Below are positions 59,610 to 64,000 of a stretch of 64,000 nt of DNA, in pieces. The notes beneath the pieces were generated by a model. That model made no database searches, was not told where the DNA came from, and saw only the letters and a list, made by a program, of their open reading frames with translations. The stretch is from positions 62,001 to 126,000 of the forward strand of contig CAZYSK010000005.1 of the NCBI GenBank assembly GCA_964649415.1, in the 5' to 3' direction. Position numbers and translations under genes: made by a program. How positions within the stretch are numbered: the first letter of the stretch is position 1; each line of letters opens with the position of its first letter. This DNA comes from CAZYSK01 sp964649415 (lineage in GTDB: Bacteria > Chloroflexota > Anaerolineae > B4-G1).

Positions 59610-59744
59610 TTGACGTCCACGTAGAACTGCAATACACTATATCCACACAACCACGTTGGCCCGGACAGCGAGAGCGCCTTGGAGGTGAGCATTGCAGAAA
59701 CACACAGCCCGCCTACACCATCATCACGATGTAGGCGGGCCTTT
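59610..59744 (+). promoter_or_regulatory. Promoter-core-terminator cassette, copy C
   Basis: TTGACG (59610-59615), 17-bp spacer and TACACT (59633-59638). The core AGAGCGCCTTGGAGGT spans 59671-59686. A hairpin GCCCGCCTACA (59707-59717) with TGTAGGCGGGC (59730-59740) is followed by CTTTCG. The flanks of the core differ from copies A and B, but the core itself and the ACACACAGCCCGCC junction are identical or nearly so. The M3 peptidase ATG is 93 bases downstream. Confidence 0.85.
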
Positions 59745-59836
59745 CGCTGCTCTGGCAATGTACCCCAACACCAGGGCCTCAGCGATGACGGCCTGTCCGC
59801 TGCGCCGTCGCGAGGGATGAGGGAACAGAGAACGTC

Positions 59837-61552
59837 ATGCATATCGAAATCCCCGAGACCACACTTGAGTTCAGTACCCGAACCTGGCCGCAGATTGAGC
59901 CACACATGTGTGAGCTGGCGGAACGCCCCCTCACCGCCGAAAACCTGGAAGAATGGCTGGCCGACTGGTCTCACCTGCTCTCGTCGTTGGAAGAGACGGT
60001 GGCCCGTCTGCAAGTCGCAGCCTCGGTGGACACCTCCGATGCCGAGGCTGAGGCGCGCCTGAACACCTTCCGGGAGGAGGTCTACACACCGGCGCTGGCT
60101 GCCGATCAGAGGATCAAGCAGCACTTGCTGGACAGCGATTTGGTCCCACCGCCGGGTTTCGAGATCCCCATGCGCTACATGCGGGCGGAAGCGGACCTGT
60201 ACTGCGAGGAAAACCTATCCCTGGCGTCGGAAGAGCAGAATCTGATCAATGCCTACAACAAGATCCTCGGCGCGCAGACTGCGGAGTGGGAAGGAGAGAA
60301 CGTCACCCTGTACCAGCTTGAGACCAGGCTGGAGGATCCCGACCGGACCACTCGCGAGCGAGCCTGGCGACTGCGCGTGCAACGCCAGTTGGGCGACCGG
60401 GAGGCCATCAGCGCCCTGTGGACCAGGCTGGTGACTCTGCGGCATCAAATGGCCCGTAACGCTGGCTTCGAAGACTACCGCGCCTTCCGCTGGCAGCAAA
60501 TGCACCGCTTCGACTACACACCCGAGGACTGCCTGCGTTTTCACCATGCCATCGAGACAGAGGCGACGCCGGCCGCCGGTCACATCTACGGGCGATACCG
60601 TCGAGATCTGGGCATGGCGTCGCTGCGTCCCTGGGACCTGGAGGTCGATCCCCTGAACAGACCACCCCTCCGCCCCTTCAGCGACGTGGAAGAACTGGAG
60701 AGCAAGACCGCCGCCATCTTCCACCACGTCGATCCCCAGTTAGGCAGGTACTTCGACGTCATGCGCCAGGAGCGACTGCTCGACTTGGGCAACCGGAAGA
60801 ACAAAGCGCCTCACGGCTGGTGCATGACCTACCCCCTGGCGCGCAAGGCGTTCATCTTTATGAACGCCATCGGCTGGCAACGCGACGTCACCATGCTGCT
60901 CCACGAAGCCGGGCACGCCTTCCACGCCTTCGAAATGGCCAATCTGCCCTACCACCAGCAGTTGGACGTACCCCGGGAGTTTCTCGAGGTCGCATCCATG
61001 GCGATGGAGCTGCTCGCGGCGCCATACCTGGCCGCTGGTCCGGGTGCGTTCTACAGCGAGGAAGACGCAGCGCGCGCCCGCATCAAGCACCTGGAGGATT
61101 GCATGATCGTCTCGTGGCCCTACGTCGCCGCGATGGACGCCTTCGAGCATTGGGTCTACACGAATCCCAGGGCTGCCACCGACGCCGCAACCGGTGGGGC
61201 GAAGTGGGCCGAGACGTGGCGGCGCTTCATGCCTGGCGTGGACTGGAGCGGACTGGACGATGAACTGATGATCGGCTGGCAGGCTATCCCCCATTTCTTC
61301 TGCTGGCCCCTTTCCGGGATAGAGTACGCGATCGCCCAACTGGGGGCCGTGCAGGTATGGCGCAACGCTTTGGATGGTCAAGCCGATGCCGTGACACGCT
61401 ATCGGAGGGCGCTGTCGTTGGGCTGCACGGTGCCCCTGTCCCAACTTTATGAGGCGGCGGGGGCAAGGCTGGCCTTCGACGCTGAAACGCTGGGTCAGGC
61501 TGTCTCCCTGATGGCACGGACCATCGCCGATCTCAGCGATAGTCCGAGCTAA
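59837..61552 (+). CDS. M3-family oligoendopeptidase (PepF-like)
   Basis: A 571-residue zinc metallopeptidase. The N-terminal two-thirds is helical; the zinc motif HEAGHAFH lies in MLLHEAGHAFHAFEM, with the third ligand Glu expected in EVASMAMELLA downstream. Typical M3 blocks are WCMTYPLARKAFIFMN and FFCWPLSGIEYAIAQLGA. Peptidases of this type cleave short peptides in the cytoplasm. There is no signal peptide. The ribosome-binding site is modest. It sits behind cassette C, whose terminator lies between its probable promoter and the gene, suggesting attenuation. Confidence 0.95.
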   Translation: MHIEIPETTLEFSTRTWPQIEPHMCELAERPLTAENLEEWLADWSHLLSSLEETVARLQVAASVDTSDAEAEARLNTFREEVYTPALAADQRIKQHLLDSDLVPPPGFEIPMRYMRAEADLYCEENLSLASEEQNLINAYNKILGAQTAEWEGENVTLYQLETRLEDPDRTTRERAWRLRVQRQLGDREAISALWTRLVTLRHQMARNAGFEDYRAFRWQQMHRFDYTPEDCLRFHHAIETEATPAAGHIYGRYRRDLGMASLRPWDLEVDPLNRPPLRPFSDVEELESKTAAIFHHVDPQLGRYFDVMRQERLLDLGNRKNKAPHGWCMTYPLARKAFIFMNAIGWQRDVTMLLHEAGHAFHAFEMANLPYHQQLDVPREFLEVASMAMELLAAPYLAAGPGAFYSEEDAARARIKHLEDCMIVSWPYVAAMDAFEHWVYTNPRAATDAATGGAKWAETWRRFMPGVDWSGLDDELMIGWQAIPHFFCWPLSGIEYAIAQLGAVQVWRNALDGQADAVTRYRRALSLGCTVPLSQLYEAAGARLAFDAETLGQAVSLMARTIADLSDSPS

Positions 61553-61610
61553 CGAGCCCATCGAGAGGGGAACGATGAACGCGTTCCCACAGCTTCCGCA
61601 GGAGGATGTC

Positions 61611-62108
61611 ATGTCTGATGTTCTCGGTGTAGCCATCGGTATCCTGGCCCTGGCGCTGATCGGCGCGCTGGTATCGCTGGTGGTGCTAATCCCGCCGATC
61701 AGGAAGTTGGGCCGCCGAAGCAGGATCGCCAGGGCGGCAGAGGTTGTCGTCATCGGAGTGGTGTCCTTTGCAATCAGCTTCGGGCTGTTCACCAGGCTCG
61801 GCGCGGAAGTCGCCTACATCTTCAGCATGATCGTACCACTGACCGGGCAGGAGATAGACGATCCGCTCAGACCGGCGATTGTCGAGGAGCTCTGGATGCG
61901 TGCACTGGTACCACCGCCGTGGCAACAGCCTTGCTACACGAGCGACACGTTGGTGTGCCAGAAAGCGGACTGGACCATGCCTGGCAGCGAGACCACTGGT
62001 GATTGGGGGGCATACTTGATAAGCATAGGCCTTTGCCTGGTTTCTTCTCTGGCAGGCGGCGCTTTGGCACACCTTTTCACCAGAAAAAGGCAACGCGACA
62101 CCCAGTAG
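61611..62108 (+). CDS. Predicted membrane protein, unknown function
   Basis: About 165 residues from ATG 61611 (AGGAGG five bases upstream); a second possible start at 61575 follows GAGGGG. Three hydrophobic segments are visible: VLGVAIGILALALIGALVSL, VVVIGVVSFAISFGLF and LISIGLCLVSSLAGGALAHL. A cytoplasmic or periplasmic loop between the second and third carries PPPWQQPCYTSDTLVCQKAD with two cysteines that could form a disulfide. No family is recognised. It is 58 bases after the M3 peptidase and may share its transcript. A truncated cassette (62121) follows. Confidence 0.7.
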   Translation: MSDVLGVAIGILALALIGALVSLVVLIPPIRKLGRRSRIARAAEVVVIGVVSFAISFGLFTRLGAEVAYIFSMIVPLTGQEIDDPLRPAIVEELWMRALVPPPWQQPCYTSDTLVCQKADWTMPGSETTGDWGAYLISIGLCLVSSLAGGALAHLFTRKRQRDTQ

Positions 62109-62120
62109 GTGGAGAAGCGC

Positions 62121-62175
62121 TGCCTATTGGAGGAACACAGAGCCCGCCCGCCGTTGAGGTGTAGGCGGGTCTTCT
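62121..62175 (+). terminator. Truncated cassette (copy D): core remnant plus hairpin
   Basis: GCCTATTGGAGGAACACAGAGCCCGCC resembles the second half of the cassettes (broken here after 20 bases for length: GCCTATTGGAGG, then ACACAGAGCCCGCC). The hairpin GCCCGCC...GGCGGGT is followed by CTTCTGTCTCT. No promoter half is visible because the coding sequence of the membrane protein lies directly upstream. It probably acts as that gene's terminator. Confidence 0.6.
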
Positions 62176-62309
62176 GTCTCTGGACCGGCGGAATAGTGAG
62201 CGGAACTTTTTCCAACGCGGCGCGTCTTAGTGGTGGAGAGTCAATAAAGCGCTGGTGACAGATCGCCGTCGATGCTCCACCAGCACCATAACCGGAAGGA
62301 GATCAACAC

Positions 62310-62981
62310 ATGCATCACTCGATCAAACTCAATCTACTGATGGCCCTGCTGCTAGTCAGCGTGAGCATGGCCGGATGTGCGCAAGGCGCGGATAGACAGC
62401 ATCCGACTGAAGTGGCAGCCGAGGTCGCAACGCGCACCCCCGAGACTGCCGCTATAGAGGCGGCGGCAGAGCTGGAAGGAACGCGCTGGAAGCTGGATTC
62501 CTACGTGAACGGTCAGGGCGAAGCGGCAGACGTGTTGCCGTACGCCGAGATCACAATCGAGTTCAAGGACGGACAGGTCGGTGGCAGCGCTGGCTGCAAC
62601 ACCTACTTTGCGACCTACGAGGTCGAGGGCAACAGCCTGACGATCGGTCCGGTTGTCTCTACCATGATGGCCTGTGAGCCCGCGGTGAACGAGCAGGAAA
62701 CCCAATATCTGGCTGCCCTGGGGAGCGCCGCTTCGTATCAGGTCACAGACAACAAACTACAGATCGCGAACGTGGACGGCGAGACCGTGTTGACGCTCGA
62801 AACAGAGCCAGAGGCCGGTATAGCCAACCCGGCGTCCGTCTATTGCGAGGAGCAGGGCGGCCGGTTGGAGATCCGCACGGGGGAGGGAGGCCAGGTGGGA
62901 TACTGCGTCTTTCCCAACGGCAGCGAGTGCGAGGAGTGGGCCTTCTTCCGCGGTGAATACGCGCCGGAAAGCGCCCCGTAA
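62310..62981 (+). CDS. META-domain and DUF333 lipoprotein
   Basis: A 223-residue exported lipoprotein. The signal peptide MHHSIKLNLLMALLLVSV ends in lipobox SMAGC (C23). A META domain follows at about 53-155 (LEGTRWKLDSYV, GSAGCNTYFATYEV, LTIGPVVSTMMAC, NEQETQYLAALG), as in HslJ heat-shock lipoproteins. The C-terminus is DUF333 (ANPASVYCEEQGGRLEIR, GQVGYCVFPNGSECEEWAFF), a small Cys-containing domain of putative hemolysin-type lipoproteins. The two are often fused. The protein is envelope-located and its function is poorly known. The ATG has CGGAAGGAG upstream. The 201-base gap before it contains only cassette remnant D. Confidence 0.92.
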   Translation: MHHSIKLNLLMALLLVSVSMAGCAQGADRQHPTEVAAEVATRTPETAAIEAAAELEGTRWKLDSYVNGQGEAADVLPYAEITIEFKDGQVGGSAGCNTYFATYEVEGNSLTIGPVVSTMMACEPAVNEQETQYLAALGSAASYQVTDNKLQIANVDGETVLTLETEPEAGIANPASVYCEEQGGRLEIRTGEGGQVGYCVFPNGSECEEWAFFRGEYAPESAP

Positions 62982-63047
62982 CTCACGTGGGATGCGCTCA
63001 AGAACGTGGCCTATCCCAACGAGTGGCCCAACGATGGCGTCGCCCAT

Positions 63048-63076
63048 TTGACATCCACGAAGAGTTACAATACACT
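63048..63076 (+). promoter_or_regulatory. Promoter of the APH-like gene, related to cassette promoters
   Basis: TTGACA (63048-63053), 17-bp spacer TCCACGAAGAGTTACAA and TACACT (63071-63076). The spacer is close to that of cassette C. The transcript would start near 63083, only about 14 bases before the ATG at 63097 and without a ribosome-binding site. Confidence 0.8.
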
Positions 63077-63096
63077 GCGCACACGCAGCCACACCT

Positions 63097-64000
63097 ATGC
63101 TTGAGAAACCTGATCTCCAAGACGAAGTAATCATTGCGTGTTTGCAGGATGAATATGACTTGCCCGGCGTCCAGGTCACTTTTCTCCCTCTCGGGGCCGA
63201 TTGGAACACTGCCGTCTACCGGGCCGTTGCAGACGATGGGACGCCGTACTTCCTGAAGCTGAGAGGCGGCGTGTTTGACAAAATCTCGGTGGCGCTGCCC
63301 AGATTCCTCAGCGACCAGGGCGTCGAGCAGATCATAGCGCCCCAGACAACCAGGACCGGGCAACTCTGGGCAAGTCTGGAGCCCTTCAAGGTGATCCTTT
63401 ACCCTTTTGTTGAGGGGCGCGATGGGTATGAGGTTGACTTGTCAGATCGCCAATGGAGCGAGTTTGGCACAGCCCTACGACGCATCCACACGGCTGAGGT
63501 GCCTCCAGCCTTGATCAGAGGCATCCGGCAAGAGACCTATTCTCCACAGTGGCGCGAAATCGTAAGGACGTCCCTGGAGCGCGTTGAGGACGACGCTCTT
63601 GATGACCCCATTGCGGTAGAACTGGCGGCGTTCCTGAAGGTCAAGCGCGACGAGGTTCTCGATCTCGTCCGGCGCGCTGAACGGCTGGTTCATGCGCTTC
63701 AAGCTCAAGCTCCAGAATGCGTCGTGTGCCATTCTGACGTCCATGCAGGCAATATCCTGATCGATACTAACGACGCCTTCTACATCGTCGATTGGGACGA
63801 TCCCATCCTGGCACCCAAAGAGCGCGATTTGATGTTCATCGGCGGGGCGCAGGGGTTTGCCGGGCACACGCCACAAGAAGAAGAAACCCTGTTCTACCGG
63901 GGTTATGGCCAGACGGAGATCGACCCAATCGGGTTGGCGTATTACCGCTACGAACGGATCATTGAGGACATTGCGGTTTACTGCCAGAAGATACTCTCGA
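63097..64000 (+). CDS. Aminoglycoside phosphotransferase-like kinase (APH(9)-like), truncated by window edge
   Basis: At least 301 residues, running off the window. The kinase fold shows an ATP-binding segment (DGTPYFLKLRGG, with the catalytic lysine), the catalytic loop VCHSDVHAGNILID (Asp and Asn of the HxDxxxxN motif) and the metal site IVDWDDPILAPKERDLMFI. The spacing and the WDDPxLAPKERDLMF block resemble the spectinomycin phosphotransferase APH(9) group, but distant relatives phosphorylate other substrates. It starts at ATG 63097 with an almost leaderless mRNA. It is adjacent to the META lipoprotein and in the same region as a CAT-like gene. Confidence 0.85.
   Translation, partial: MLEKPDLQDEVIIACLQDEYDLPGVQVTFLPLGADWNTAVYRAVADDGTPYFLKLRGGVFDKISVALPRFLSDQGVEQIIAPQTTRTGQLWASLEPFKVILYPFVEGRDGYEVDLSDRQWSEFGTALRRIHTAEVPPALIRGIRQETYSPQWREIVRTSLERVEDDALDDPIAVELAAFLKVKRDEVLDLVRRAERLVHALQAQAPECVVCHSDVHAGNILIDTNDAFYIVDWDDPILAPKERDLMFIGGAQGFAGHTPQEEETLFYRGYGQTEIDPIGLAYYRYERIIEDIAVYCQKILS

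Overview
The window looks like chromosomal DNA of a high-GC, free-living member of the Chloroflexota, most likely Anaerolineae-like. This is inferred from the mixture of families: a bacterial Staygreen homolog, large secreted DUF11/SdrD-type and clostripain-type proteins ending in a YLPLVxR tail, an LPATG-anchored DUF4397 protein, many PAS/GAF histidine kinases, and dispersed short palindromes. No rRNA or taxonomic marker beyond a topoisomerase A subunit is present, so the placement is an inference.

Layout. 1-11.5 kb (minus strand) is a dense two-component signalling cluster of four sensor kinases (two carrying an N-terminal receiver) and three response regulators, only one with a DNA-binding domain. 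11.6-17.7 kb (minus) is a giant alpha-2-macroglobulin-like lipoprotein. 18-21.2 kb (minus) holds a zinc-ribbon/cold-shock protein, a 27-bp tandem repeat array and a type IIA topoisomerase A subunit. 21.3-24 kb has an MFS permease and an FAD oxidoreductase. 24.5-30 kb (plus) encodes a 1857-residue secreted surface protein. 30.2-39.8 kb (plus) is a run of enzymes rich in light and DNA-damage functions: photolyase, DUF523-DUF1722, Staygreen (Mg-dechelatase family), UvsE and a Rieske oxygenase with PAO-like metal-ligand spacing, plus GNAT, LysE, DegV and an MFS exporter. 40-43.3 kb has an LPATG-anchored DUF4397 protein behind a probable attenuator, then an ABC transporter. 43.5-47.3 kb is a clostripain-like secreted protease with repeat DNA inserted in its reading frame. 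A tRNA-Met(CAT) follows with its own consensus promoter and terminator. 48.6-53.3 kb is a four-gene carbohydrate-type catabolic operon (amidohydrolase, GPH symporter, Gfo/Idh/MocA dehydrogenase, xylose-isomerase-like TIM barrel). 53.4-64 kb is an accessory region: a methylase-BsuBI/PstI nuclease fusion, PPOX, NUDIX, a chloramphenicol-acetyltransferase-like gene, an ATC-hydrolase-like gene, an M3 peptidase, a META/DUF333 lipoprotein and an aminoglycoside-phosphotransferase-like gene.

Most unusual features. (1) In the accessory region the same roughly 130-bp intergenic cassette occurs three times (56715, 57374, 59610) with a truncated fourth copy (62121). Each full copy has a TTGACA/G-17-TACANT promoter, an invariant 16-nt core AGAGCGCCTTGGAGGT and a strong GCCCGCC/GGCGGGC hairpin, followed by a T-run in two copies. 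Related promoters without the terminator half drive the genes at 48610 and 63097. This looks like an undescribed family of attenuators or small RNAs. (2) Staygreen and a Rieske oxygenase sit in one apparent operon, suggesting chlorophyll or tetrapyrrole breakdown in a light-damage context. (3) A complete modification-restriction system is fused into one 843-residue protein with a probably leaderless start. (4) Promoter-attenuator leader of the DUF4397 gene. (5) Palindromic repeat families that also invade coding sequence in frame.

All coordinates come from reading the sequence; functions come from motif recognition, since no database search was possible.
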